The translations under genes were made by a program, and so were the position numbers. Positions 18,321-28,678 of a stretch of 64,000 nucleotides of DNA are shown here, piece after piece (position 1 is the first letter of the stretch; each line of letters starts with the position of its first letter). The stretch covers positions 4,588,001 through 4,652,000 of the forward strand of contig NZ_CP059068.1 in assembly GCF_017798165.1 (NCBI RefSeq), read 5' to 3'. Below the pieces are notes generated by a model. That model searched no databases and was not told the origin of the DNA. It saw nothing but the letters and a program-made list of their open reading frames with translations. The stretch comes from Rhodoferax sp. AJA081-3 (GTDB lineage: Bacteria > Pseudomonadota > Gammaproteobacteria > Burkholderiales > Burkholderiaceae_C).

Positions 18321-18889
18321 ATCACCTCCACTATCAGAGCGCCCAGCTCGCTGGAAGCAATCAGCACCATGCCGTGCTCCTGCGCAAAACGCCGGGCATT
18401 GTCGGTCACATTGGCCAGGCTGATGTAGTGGGCGTGTTGTGCGCCCTGGGCCTGCTGCGCCTGCTGCAGCGCACGCAAGGCTTCCACACCATGGCTGGCG
18501 GCTTTCCAGCGTTTGCAGCTCACCAACGTTACAGCGCCGTTTTTAGTCAACTGCAGGTCGGCCGCGGGGCTGTTGATGCGGGTGACGGCGTAGCCTTGTG
18601 CAGTAAAGGCTTTCTCCAGCGTGCTCGCAAAATCGGCCCACGACATGGTGGCCGCGCGGGCCAGCGCGTCCGATACCTTCTGGGGATTGGGCAACTTCCA
18701 CTGCCGCCAGGCGCTCATGGCGGCGATCACCACAAAGGGGAAAGCGCCCATGATGCCCACCACCACATAGGGCTCTGGCAGCAGTGCACGGGCGGCGATG
18801 GCAAAACCCACCACAATCAGCAGGCTGTACCACCATGGCGAGCGCAGCAGCACCGCAAAGAGGGAGTTTTTCGCCATTTTTAACTTCAT
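18317..18889 (-). CDS. membrane-anchored Mrr-like restriction-endonuclease-fold protein
   Basis: 190 residues. Two membrane helices (about 15-65), then a cytosolic domain resembling the Mrr/restriction-endonuclease fold: FASTLEKAFTAQGYAVTRI, with a D-x(n)-SCK-type core (PAADLQLTKNGAVTLVSCKRW) and a final HGMVLIASSEL strand. Preceded by AGGTAGG. Restriction is unlikely without a methylase; such proteins are usually described only as restriction endonuclease domain-containing. Translationally coupled to the AI-2E transporter gene. Confidence 0.8.
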   Translation of the reverse strand: MKLKMAKNSLFAVLLRSPWWYSLLIVVGFAIAARALLPEPYVVVGIMGAFPFVVIAAMSAWRQWKLPNPQKVSDALARAATMSWADFASTLEKAFTAQGYAVTRINSPAADLQLTKNGAVTLVSCKRWKAASHGVEALRALQQAQQAQGAQHAHYISLANVTDNARRFAQEHGMVLIASSELGALIVEVM

Positions 18890-18952
18890 AAACCTACCTG
18901 TTATCTGCCTGTGGAACGAAAGGCCTGCAGTGTACGGGGCAACGCAGGGCCT

Positions 18953-19618
18953 TTACAGCGCACGCAAGGGCTGCAACAGCACCACCAGGGCCCCGGCACC
19001 CCCTTGCGCCGGTGGTGCCTGCACAAAGGCCACGATCTCTGCGCGTTGCACCAACCAGCGGTGCACCTTGTCCTTGAGCACCGGCGCCTTGCCGGGTGAG
19101 CCCAGGCCCTTGCCGGTGACCACCCGCACGCAGCGTATGCCTTGCTTGTGCGCCTCGCGGATGAAAGCGCCCAGGGCCTCGCGCGCATCGTCGGTGCGCA
19201 GGCCGTGCAGGTCGATCTGGCGCTGGATGCTCCATTTGCCACGGCGTAGCTTGTAGGTCACATCTGGCCCCACGCCGGGGCGGCGGAAGCTCAGGCGCTC
19301 GTCGGTCTCTAGCAGGGTGGTGATGTCCACCTCGTCGCTGATGGATTCGGTGTAGGCCGCCGCTTCGTCCAGCAGGTGTTGCACGGGTGTGGGCGGTGGA
19401 GGGCTGGGCCTGAGGTTGGCGACGCGTGGCTCCGGCAGGCGCTGCACCTGGCCCACGGCCGCCTGGAACAGGCTGCGGTGTTCGCGGGCACGTTTGGCCT
19501 CCAGGGCCTTTTGGGCGGCCGCCTGGGCTGCGCGTTCGGCCTGGGCAGCGATTTCCTTCTTGACCTGCTTGAGATCTGCCAGTGACCCCACCTTGAAGGG
19601 TTTTGGCGTGGCGGTCAC
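18953..19618 (-). CDS. Smr-domain protein
   Basis: 221 residues. A Lys/Ala-rich coiled N-terminus (about 10-55) is followed by a Pro-rich linker and the C-terminal Smr domain (about 135-220) with the diagnostic [12 protein letters not shown] and [16 protein letters not shown]. Single-domain Smr proteins are nucleases or nucleic-acid-binding factors, in some bacteria linked to ribosome rescue. The start codon overlaps the radC stop (19615-19618), so the two are coupled. Confidence 0.9.
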   Translation of the reverse strand: MTATPKPFKVGSLADLKQVKKEIAAQAERAAQAAAQKALEAKRAREHRSLFQAAVGQVQRLPEPRVANLRPSPPPPTPVQHLLDEAAAYTESISDEVDITTLLETDERLSFRRPGVGPDVTYKLRRGKWSIQRQIDLHGLRTDDAREALGAFIREAHKQGIRCVRVVTGKGLGSPGKAPVLKDKVHRWLVQRAEIVAFVQAPPAQGGAGALVVLLQPLRAL

Positions 19619-20325
19619 AACAGGCCTTTTTCGGCCATAGACAGCGCCTGACCCGGCCCCACGATGATGTGGTCCAGCACGCGTATGTCCAGCAGGGCCA
19701 GCGCGGATTTGAGCGTTTGTGTCAGCGCCTCGTCCGCGCGCGAGGGTTGCACGGTGCCGCTGGGGTGGTTGTGGGCCAGCACCACGGCGCTGGCCTGGTG
19801 GTGCAGGGCGCGCACGGCCACCTCGCGCGGATAGACGCTGGTCTGGGTGAGGGTGCCGCGAAACAGCTCCTCCATCGCAAGCAGGCGGTTCTGCGCATCC
19901 AGAAACAACACGGCAAACACTTCGTGGCCCTTGGCCGCCAAATGCAGCTTTAAATAATGCTTGATGGTGTCGGGGTCGGCAAACACCGTGCGCTCCTTCA
20001 GCTGCTGGGCCATGGCCCGGCGCGCCAGCTCCAGCACGGCCACCAGTTCAGCCCGTTTGGCTGGCCCCAGGCCCTTGACGCGCTTCAAATCGTCCGCCGT
20101 GGCGTGGAGTAAACCCGAAATACCATCGAAGCCCCCGTCAGTATTGCCTGGGGTGCTATCTTTTTTGAGGTGCAGCAGCTCATCCGCCATCTGCAGTACA
20201 CCCTTGCCCTGGATGCCGGTGCGCAGCAGCAGGGCCAACAATTCGGCGTCGCTCAATGCGCCGGGGCCGCGCGCCAGCAGCTTTTCACGCGGCCGGGCGT
20301 CGGGGGGCAGGTCTTTCAGGGGCAT
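19615..20325 (-). CDS. radC: RadC family JAB/MPN-domain protein
   Basis: About 236 residues from the ATG at 20325; a longer start at 20415 is less likely. The N-terminal helix-hairpin-helix has [20 protein letters not shown]. The C-terminal JAMM metal motif ([10 protein letters not shown] followed by SRAD) is intact. The role is still unsettled and the historic repair name is not reliable. A stretch at about residues 55-70 ([13 protein letters not shown]) is encoded by a TAGCCCCCGT-like repeat segment. Divergent from fkpB. Confidence 0.9.
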   Translation of the reverse strand: MPLKDLPPDARPREKLLARGPGALSDAELLALLLRTGIQGKGVLQMADELLHLKKDSTPGNTDGGFDGISGLLHATADDLKRVKGLGPAKRAELVAVLELARRAMAQQLKERTVFADPDTIKHYLKLHLAAKGHEVFAVLFLDAQNRLLAMEELFRGTLTQTSVYPREVAVRALHHQASAVVLAHNHPSGTVQPSRADEALTQTLKSALALLDIRVLDHIIVGPGQALSMAEKGLL

Positions 20326-20429
20326 GGTATGGGAGGGCGCGGCCGGGGGCTTTGGCCGGGTTTCTACAATAGAGGGCAGTTTAATGCTTGCCCCCGCTCT
20401 GCGGCCCGGCAGCACCCACAGAGACCCTT

Positions 20430-20884
20430 ATGACCACAACGACCGCGACCTGCGTACAGCCAGGCTCCTTCCTCACCCTGCATTACCGCCTGAGCGGCCC
20501 GGCAGGCGACGTGATCAATACCTTTGGCGGCTCCCCCGCCACGCTGACGCTGGGCACCGGAGAACTGTCCCCCGCCGTCGAAACCTGCCTAATCGGCATG
20601 GAAGATGGCACCCGCCGCACGTTTGAGCTGCCCGCCGGCGCTGCCTTTGGTGAGCGCAACCCCGAGATGCAGCAGTGGCTCTCCAGCAAGGAGCTCAAAT
20701 CCCTGGGCGACCCCAACGAACAATACGCCGCGGGCGACGTGGTGCAGTTCCCCACCCCGGACGGCCAGGGCCAGTTTGCCGGCGTGGTGCTGCAGGTGGC
20801 CGAGGGCAGGGGTGTGCAGTTTGACTTCAACCACCCGCTGGCCGGACAGCCGGTGGTTTTTGAAGTGCAGTTGATCGGCATCTT

Positions 20885-20888
<4 letters not shown>
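20430..20888 (+). CDS. fkpB: FKBP-type peptidyl-prolyl isomerase, SlpA/FkpB type
   Basis: 152 residues from the ATG at 20430. An FKBP fold with the IF (insert-in-flap) domain typical of SlpA: GTGELSPAVETCLIGMEDG, then FGERNPEMQQWLSSKEL and the closing FDFNHPLAGQPVVFEVQL. Cytoplasmic (no signal peptide); assists folding. Overlaps ispH by four bases (ATGA), the standard fkpB-ispH operon. Confidence 0.93.
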
Positions 20889-23241
<2,353 letters not shown>

Positions 23242-23278
23242 TAGAATCTTGGCTTCGTCCAAACGAAGCAACTAATCA

Positions 23279-23366
23279 GGAAGAGTGGCAGAGTGGTCGA
23301 ATGTACCTGACTCGAAATCAGGCGTACCGCAAGGTACCGAGGGTTCGAATCCCTCCTCTTCCTCCA
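23279..23366 (+). tRNA. tRNA-Ser(CGA)
   Basis: 88 nt including an encoded CCA. Acceptor GGAAGAG/CTCTTCC, anticodon loop CTCGAAA with anticodon CGA (reads UCG), a long variable arm (GTACC/GGTAC), and a T arm GAGGG-TTCGAAT-CCCTC. The base before CCA is T, whereas Escherichia coli serine tRNAs have G at position 73. Confidence 0.96.
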
Positions 23367-23371
23367 GTGAC

Positions 23372-23416
23372 AACGGTCTGTAGCTATCTAATCAATAGCA
23401 CAGACCGTTTTCTTTT
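23372..23416 (+). terminator. intrinsic terminator of tRNA-Ser
   Basis: AACGGTCTGT...ACAGACCGTT outer stem (ten pairs), one bulged A, an inner stem GCTAT/ATAGC, a seven-base loop, then TTCTTTT. Active in the plus direction only; the inner part resembles the small hairpin of the intergenic repeat family. Confidence 0.85.
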
Positions 23417-23424
23417 GTGCAGGG

Positions 23425-24780
23425 TCAGCCGTTGCCGTGCAGCTTTTGCAACAGGCTGGTGTCGCCAGCACTGGCCTTTTGGCGGGCCAGGGTGAACCAC
23501 CAGGTGCTGGCCAGGTGAAAGTCGTAGGGGCTGTAGCCCTTGGCGCGCGTGGCCTTGCCAAACTCTTCAGCCGCCACTTTGTAGTCCTTGTTGTTGGTGA
23601 AGGCGGCGGTTTGGCTCTTGCTCAGTTCAATCCAGTCCGATTGCGGAATCGGCGCCTCGCCCGCCACGGCCTTGCCGGTGCGCTGGGCTTCGGCTGCGGC
23701 CTTGGCATGGTTTGCAAACGGGCCGATGGCTGTCTCCAGGTAGACGATGCCGTATTGCACGGCCAGGGCGCTGTCTTCCTGCATACGTTTCACCCAGGCC
23801 TCGGTCAACTTGCCGGCGCTGGCTTCGGTCAGTTTGAATTTGGCGTAGACCTTGGCGTGTTGGTTATCCGGGGCTGCGGCCAACTCATTCACGTAGGCAG
23901 CGTAACGCTCCAGGCTGAAGCCCTGTATGGGCACCAGCGACGCGGCGCTGGGCGCAGCCAGTGCCATACGACCGGCGGCATTCGGCGCGGAGGTGGTTTC
24001 TTTCTCCTCTTCTTCACTGTCCTGCGGCAGGTTCAGCGCGACCAGGGGCTGGCCCAGCAGGGGTTTGGCCAGATCGTTTTTGGCGATCAGGGCCTCCAGC
24101 TCGGCGGCGCGGTCTTTGGAGGGCGGGTGGGTGCGGAACAGCGAGAAGCTGTCGTCATTACCCGCCAGTTCCAGCAGCTTCTTCTGCAGCCGTACGGCAC
24201 CCATGGGGTTGTAACCGGCGGCGATGGCCCACTCAAGGCCCTGGGTGTCGGCCTCGCGTTCCTGGTCGCGGGAGAAGGAGCTGGACAAGACCTTGGCGCC
24301 GGTGCGTCCTACGGTATGGCCCAGTTGTGAAGTGCCCAACTTGTAGTTGATGGCTGCGCCGGCAATGGCACCCAGGACGCCGAGTACACCTTCGGTGGAC
24401 TTGGTTTTGCTGATGTGTTCCTTGCCGTGGTGGGCGTATTCGTGCGCCAGCACGGCGGCAATGGCGTCGCGGTCGTGCTGCAAGGCTTCCAGCAAGCCCC
24501 AGTTCAACACCACCCAGCGTTCACCTTTTTGCTCGGTGGCGTAGGCATTGACGTCTTCCTCGTCCGAAACGAATAGGCGCAGGGTAAGACCGCTGGCGCC
24601 GGCCAATTTGCGGTGCATGTCGGCCAGATCCTGGTAGAAGGCCTTTTCCGACGGATCTTTGGCCGCTGCGGCCGCCTTGACCACGTCGACCAGCTCTTGC
24701 GCCCAGGCGCCCATGGGTAAACCCAGCGCCGCACACAAGGCGGCTCCAGTTGCCCAGCGGCGTACGTTTTGTAAAACCAT
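23425..24780 (-). CDS. secreted M48-family metallopeptidase (BepA/LoiP-like)
   Basis: 451 residues from the ATG at 24780, preceded by GGGGAGG. Signal peptide cleaved near AWA-Q (about residue 28). The zinc motif HEYAHHGKEH lies at about 112-121, with the third ligand in the EREADTQGLEWA segment. A helical C-terminal region (about 270-451) has TPR-like repeats. Such periplasmic proteases take part in outer-membrane protein quality control. Divergent from the riboswitch-controlled gene. Confidence 0.88.
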   Translation of the reverse strand: MVLQNVRRWATGAALCAALGLPMGAWAQELVDVVKAAAAAKDPSEKAFYQDLADMHRKLAGASGLTLRLFVSDEEDVNAYATEQKGERWVVLNWGLLEALQHDRDAIAAVLAHEYAHHGKEHISKTKSTEGVLGVLGAIAGAAINYKLGTSQLGHTVGRTGAKVLSSSFSRDQEREADTQGLEWAIAAGYNPMGAVRLQKKLLELAGNDDSFSLFRTHPPSKDRAAELEALIAKNDLAKPLLGQPLVALNLPQDSEEEEKETTSAPNAAGRMALAAPSAASLVPIQGFSLERYAAYVNELAAAPDNQHAKVYAKFKLTEASAGKLTEAWVKRMQEDSALAVQYGIVYLETAIGPFANHAKAAAEAQRTGKAVAGEAPIPQSDWIELSKSQTAAFTNNKDYKVAAEEFGKATRAKGYSPYDFHLASTWWFTLARQKASAGDTSLLQKLHGNG

Positions 24781-24984
24781 TTGTTTTTCCTCCCCACAAA
24801 AAAATACCAGCTCACGGCTGGTTTGGTGGGTAAATTTTACCGGTCGGTGTACGCCGAAGTGCCATCTCCAGGCTTTTGGTACCGAGTTGTAACATCTGCT
24901 TGCAAATATCCCGAGGTGCAAGTAATATTCAAGTTAGCGGTAGTGCTTTCCATTAGGGGTACTGCCTCTCGCAGCCAGCGAGGC

Positions 24985-25110
24985 GGCTCGAAAGAGCAAA
25001 TCTGGCAAGGGCAAACTTGACGAAAGTCAAGGACGCAAAGCTCCGGGCTACATGACTTTTGAGTCGTTTGCCAGCGGGGTTGCCATCGAAAGTGGTCAAA
25101 ATTTTCGATG
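24985..25110 (+). promoter_or_regulatory. cyclic-di-GMP-I (GEMM-I) riboswitch and downstream hairpin
   Basis: The core matches the GEMM-I class. AGGGCAAAC at 25008-25016 precedes a GAAA tetraloop stem (CTTGA-CGAAAG-TCAAG) and GGACGCAAAGC at 25031-25041. A second stem-loop follows, then AGCGGGGTTGCCATCG at 25073-25088. P1 can form from TGGCAA (25003-25008) and TTGCCA (25080-25085). A stem CATCGAAA (25084-25091) / TTTCGATG (25103-25110) starts inside the P1 3' strand and is a candidate switching element. An extra GCTC-GAAA-GAGC hairpin lies at 24986-24997. I see no gene in 24781-24984. Confidence 0.9.
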
Positions 25111-25153
25111 TTGCGTCGCCCTTTATTTGTTAACTCAAACTAAAGGCGGCTGT

Positions 25154-25525
25154 ATGACCAAGCACTCCAACCGAAATATTCCTGTCGAGCAGTGGCCCGA
25201 GTCATTGGACATTCTGCGCCACCTCGCAACACTGAGCGAGCCCATCCCGATCAAGGATGTTGCGCATTACGTCAGCGCACCCGAAATTTCCACCCGCAAT
25301 CGCCTAGCCAAATTGGAAGCCCAGGGCACGGTCCGTGCGCTGCGCGCCTCCGCCAATCTGGGCCCGGGTAAGCAGGTGACCTGCACCCACTATGTCATCA
25401 CGCAGTACGGTAAAGACTGCGCGGGTGGCCGCTCGCAAAACCAGAGCCAGGCATTCAGCGTCTGCGCCAACAGCGTGTTTTCCTGGGCGGCGGCGGTGGG
25501 CTCGGGTCAAGCCATGAAGCGCTGA
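25154..25525 (+). CDS. small winged-helix-like protein downstream of the c-di-GMP riboswitch
   Basis: 123 residues from the ATG at 25154, with AAAGGCGG just upstream. Residues about 15-75 look like a winged helix: LDILRHLATLSEPIPIKDV, APEISTRNRLAKLEAQGTV, then a beta wing ending THYVITQYGKDC. The last 35 residues are unlike any family I know. Not recognised as a named regulator. Its leader carries the GEMM riboswitch, so its level should follow c-di-GMP. No partner gene is in the same transcript. Confidence 0.75.
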   Translation: MTKHSNRNIPVEQWPESLDILRHLATLSEPIPIKDVAHYVSAPEISTRNRLAKLEAQGTVRALRASANLGPGKQVTCTHYVITQYGKDCAGGRSQNQSQAFSVCANSVFSWAAAVGSGQAMKR

Positions 25526-25543
25526 GCCGAGCAGGCCCAGCTT

Positions 25544-25957
25544 TTACCTTTCGATGGCGAGCAATTCGACATCGAAGTTCAGCGTTGAATTGGGCGGCAC
25601 CAAAGCGCCTGCACCCCGCTCGCCATAGGCGGTAGCGGCGGGGCAGGTCAGCTTGGCTTTGCCGCCAACCTTGATTTTTTGCAACCCCTGCGTCCAGCAG
25701 CGGATCACCATACCCAGCGGAAACACCGCGGGCTCGTTGCGCTTGTAAGAGCTGTCGAATTCCGTCCCATCCAGCAAGGTACCCCGGTAGTGCACTTTCA
25801 CGCGGTCTGCCGCAGTGGGCATGGGGCCGGTGCCTACTATGGTGTGTGTAATCACAACGCCGGATGCCAGGGTTTCACTCTCCACGGCTGCGGAAGCCTG
25901 CGCACCATAGGTGGTCAGTGAGAGGAGGATAGGGAGCAAGAGTGCGCGTGGTGTCAT
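25544..25957 (-). CDS. periplasmic FKBP-type peptidyl-prolyl isomerase
   Basis: 137 residues from the ATG at 25957 (a TTG at 25993 is a possible longer start). Signal peptide ending near QASA-A (about residue 22). A single FKBP domain with DRVKVHYRGTLLDGTEFDSSY, PLGMVIRCWTQGLQKIKVGG and ALVPPNSTLNFDVELL. It resembles the catalytic domain of FkpA/Mip without the dimerisation arm. Acts in folding of exported proteins. Confidence 0.88.
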   Translation of the reverse strand: MTPRALLLPILLSLTTYGAQASAAVESETLASGVVITHTIVGTGPMPTAADRVKVHYRGTLLDGTEFDSSYKRNEPAVFPLGMVIRCWTQGLQKIKVGGKAKLTCPAATAYGERGAGALVPPNSTLNFDVELLAIER

Positions 25958-26038
25958 TTTCGGTTGTAGAAATAATGGGATGTTGATGGGCAACGCGGCA
26001 AAACAAATGCAGCGTGCCTGTGAGCGCGCCAGGCCTCT

Positions 26039-27337
26039 TTAAGTTCCAACAGCCAGCAGTTCCAGCGCCGCGCCCACTACCGTAGCGTCAACAGCCAAGG
26101 GCTCCAATTGGGCCGCCAGTGTTGTCAGGGCTGCGGCACCATCCCGTTGCAACTGCGCAATCGCCTGGCCCGCATCCTTGGGTGACGCAAAGCCCAGGCT
26201 CTGCAACAGCAGACGCCCTTGGGCATCCACAAATTTGAAGCGGAACTGGCCATCGGCCTCGCGGTATTGTTTGAAGCTGGGCAATGCGGCCTTGGCCACT
26301 TTCGCGGTTGTGGCTTGTGCCTGGTCGCCCAGCTTGCGCAGGCCCACGGCGTGGCGCAAGCTGGCCATGAAGGGGGTTGCCTGTTTGCGGGCCTTGGCGG
26401 CACCGGCCAGCAGAATCGCTTCGATCTTGGCCGGGTGGTTCATCAGGTCCTGGTAGGTCTCGCGCATGGGCGCGATCTCGCGGTCGATACGTTCCAGCAG
26501 TATCTGTTTGGCATCGCCCCAGGCAATACCATCGGCGTAGGCCTTTCGCAGGGTCTGGGTTTCTTCTTCGCTGGCGAACGCCTGGTAAATCTGGAACAGG
26601 GCCGAACCTTCGGTGTCTTTGGCTTCACCCGGCGCGCGTGAGTCGGTCACGATGCCAGCAATCAGCTTCTTCAACTGGTCCCGTGTTGCAAACAGCGGAA
26701 TGGTGTTGTCATAACTCTTGCTCATCTTGCGGCCATCCAGACCGGGCAAGGTGGCTACCGACTCTTCAATCTCGGCCTGCGGCGGCACAAAGTGCTCGCC
26801 GTAGCGGTGGTTGAAGCTGTTGGCCATGTCACGCGCCATCTCGATGTGCTGGATCTGGTCGCGCCCCACCGGCACCTTGTGTGCGTTGAACATCAGAATG
26901 TCAGCGCCCATCAGCACGGGGTACATGAACAGGCCCGCGGTCACATCCGCATCGGGGTCCTGGCCGGCGGCCGTGTTCTTGTCCACCGACGCTTTGTAAG
27001 CGTGTGCGCGGTTGAGCACACCCTTGCCCGTGACACAGGTCAAAAACCAGGCCAGCTCGGGGATTTCGGGAATGTCAGATTGGCGGTAAAACGTGACACG
27101 CTCAGGGTCCAGGCCCGCGGCCAGCCAACTGGCCGCAATCTCCAGTGTGGAGCGCTGGATGCGGGCTGGTTCGTCTATCTTGATGAGGGCGTGGTAGTCG
27201 GCCAGAAAGTAGAAACTCTCCACACCGGCTGTGAGGCTGGCCCGCACCGATGGGCGGATGGAGCCGACGTAGTTACCCAGGTGGGGTGTGCCGGAGGTGG
27301 TGATGCCGGTGAGGAAACGGGTGGTCGGTAGGGACAT
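26039..27337 (-). CDS. trpS: tryptophanyl-tRNA synthetase
   Basis: 432 residues from the ATG at 27337. A class I synthetase: TTSGTPHLGNYVG replaces the HIGH motif, and GRKMSKSYDN sits near residue 205. About 90 C-terminal residues beyond the usual roughly 335-residue enzyme (AQATTAKVAKAALPSFKQYR onward) form an added domain found in some beta- and gammaproteobacterial TrpS. Starts nine bases after the stop of the M50-like gene, same transcript. Confidence 0.95.
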   Translation of the reverse strand: MSLPTTRFLTGITTSGTPHLGNYVGSIRPSVRASLTAGVESFYFLADYHALIKIDEPARIQRSTLEIAASWLAAGLDPERVTFYRQSDIPEIPELAWFLTCVTGKGVLNRAHAYKASVDKNTAAGQDPDADVTAGLFMYPVLMGADILMFNAHKVPVGRDQIQHIEMARDMANSFNHRYGEHFVPPQAEIEESVATLPGLDGRKMSKSYDNTIPLFATRDQLKKLIAGIVTDSRAPGEAKDTEGSALFQIYQAFASEEETQTLRKAYADGIAWGDAKQILLERIDREIAPMRETYQDLMNHPAKIEAILLAGAAKARKQATPFMASLRHAVGLRKLGDQAQATTAKVAKAALPSFKQYREADGQFRFKFVDAQGRLLLQSLGFASPKDAGQAIAQLQRDGAAALTTLAAQLEPLAVDATVVGAALELLAVGT

Positions 27338-27345
27338 AGACACTA

Positions 27346-28014
27346 TCAGTTGAACAGGTAGATCAGAGGTGTGGTCAGCAATTGCAGCACCGCCAGGGCC
27401 AGGTTGCGGATGGGTGTCATCCATATTGGTCCCAGAATTTGAAAGAAAGCCAGCGCCAGAATGATCCACATGCTCCAAGGTTCAATCCTCGCCAATTGCA
27501 TTCCATATTTCGGCGGCAGCGCGAAGAGCAGGATGCGGCCTCCCGCCAAAGGCGGAACGGGCAGCAGCTGAAATGCAAACAGGCTCAAACACACCATGAC
27601 GCCTGCCTTGCAGGATTGAATGAAGAAGACTTCCTGCACCCCAAAGGCGGTCAGCATGGCCAAGGCGATGTACCACAGCAATGCCATCACAAATAGCGCT
27701 ATGGGGCTGGCCATTTCCACCCAGATGGCACCCTGCTTGTGGCCGCGTAAGTTGCGGTAGTCAATAGGTACGGGTTTGGCGCTGCCGAAGATGAAGGCGC
27801 CACTCGTCAGGAAGAACAACGCCATGGGAATGACGATGGTTTCGATGGGTGCGATGTGGTTGGCCGGATTCCAGGTGTGTCGCCCCTGGCTCCAGCCGGT
27901 CTTGTCGCCCTGCCAGTACGCCATGTGGCCGCGTGCGGCCTCGGATAGCGTGATTGCCAGAATCAGGGGGATTGCCAGCAGTGCGGCTTGCTGGATCAGA
28001 TTGCCAAAGTCCAT
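27346..28014 (-). CDS. M50/site-2-protease-family membrane protein lacking catalytic residues
   Basis: 222 residues with about six membrane helices, aligned throughout to short bacterial site-2 proteases (the S2P gene usually found beside trpS in this family). The zinc motif HExxH is SEAAR (residues 24-28), the downstream NxxPxPPLDGG is QLLPVPPLAGG, and the GPxxN segment is ASPIAL. All metal ligands are therefore missing while the fold signatures and membrane pattern are kept. Predicted to be proteolytically dead; possibly a binding or adaptor protein. Confidence 0.8.
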   Translation of the reverse strand: MDFGNLIQQAALLAIPLILAITLSEAARGHMAYWQGDKTGWSQGRHTWNPANHIAPIETIVIPMALFFLTSGAFIFGSAKPVPIDYRNLRGHKQGAIWVEMASPIALFVMALLWYIALAMLTAFGVQEVFFIQSCKAGVMVCLSLFAFQLLPVPPLAGGRILLFALPPKYGMQLARIEPWSMWIILALAFFQILGPIWMTPIRNLALAVLQLLTTPLIYLFN

Positions 28015-28042
28015 GTGATCGTTCTGTTACGCGTTGTGTTGC

Positions 28043-28666
28043 CTATAGGCCCAGGCGGGCCAGATCGCCACGGCCCTGGCGTATCAGTTGGGGTTCGGTA
28101 TCGGTCAGGTCCACCACGGTGGTGGGCTCCAATGGGCAGGCACCCGCGTCTATGACGCCGGAGATCACTTTCTCGAAACGCTCGCGGATCTCGTGGGCGT
28201 CGTTCATCGGTTGGGCCTCGCCAGGCGCTATCAAAGTAGTAGCTAACAACGCAGAACCGTAGAGGGCTAGCAGCTCTTGTAGCACTGTGTGCTCCGGCAC
28301 GCGCAGGCCAATGGTCTTGCGTGAGGGGTGGCTCACGCGGCGCGGTACTTCCTTGCTGGCTTCCAGTATGAAGGTGTACGGGCCGGGTGTTGCGGACTTG
28401 AGCAGGCGGTACTGGGCGTTGTCTACCCGTGCATAACTGGCCAGTTCGCTCAGGTCGCGGCACAGCAGGGTCAGGTGGTGTTTGTCATCCACCCCGCGGA
28501 TGCGGCGCAGGTTGTCCACTGCACCTTTGTCGTCCAGGTGGCAGACCAGGGCGTAGCTGGAGTCGGTGGGCACGGCCAGGATGCCGCCCTTTTCGAGCAG
28601 GGCCACAGCTTGCTTCAAAAGCCGCGCTTGGGGGTTGTCCGGGTGGACTTCAAAGAACTGCGCCAT
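28043..28666 (-). CDS. yciO: Sua5/YciO/YrdC/YwlC family protein (YciO type)
   Basis: 207 residues. YrdC fold with GGILAVPTDSSYALVCHL and PGPYTFILEASKEVPRRVSH. YciO relatives bind RNA and ATP but are only weak or uncertain threonylcarbamoyl-AMP synthases. Between the PHP gene and the M50-like gene with gaps of 12 and 28 bp. Codons for LLATTLIA (near 28225-28250) use rare TTA, ACT and ATA and match the hairpin of the local repeat family. Confidence 0.9.
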   Translation of the reverse strand: MAQFFEVHPDNPQARLLKQAVALLEKGGILAVPTDSSYALVCHLDDKGAVDNLRRIRGVDDKHHLTLLCRDLSELASYARVDNAQYRLLKSATPGPYTFILEASKEVPRRVSHPSRKTIGLRVPEHTVLQELLALYGSALLATTLIAPGEAQPMNDAHEIRERFEKVISGVIDAGACPLEPTTVVDLTDTEPQLIRQGRGDLARLGL

Positions 28667-28678
28667 ACCAGAACCGCT

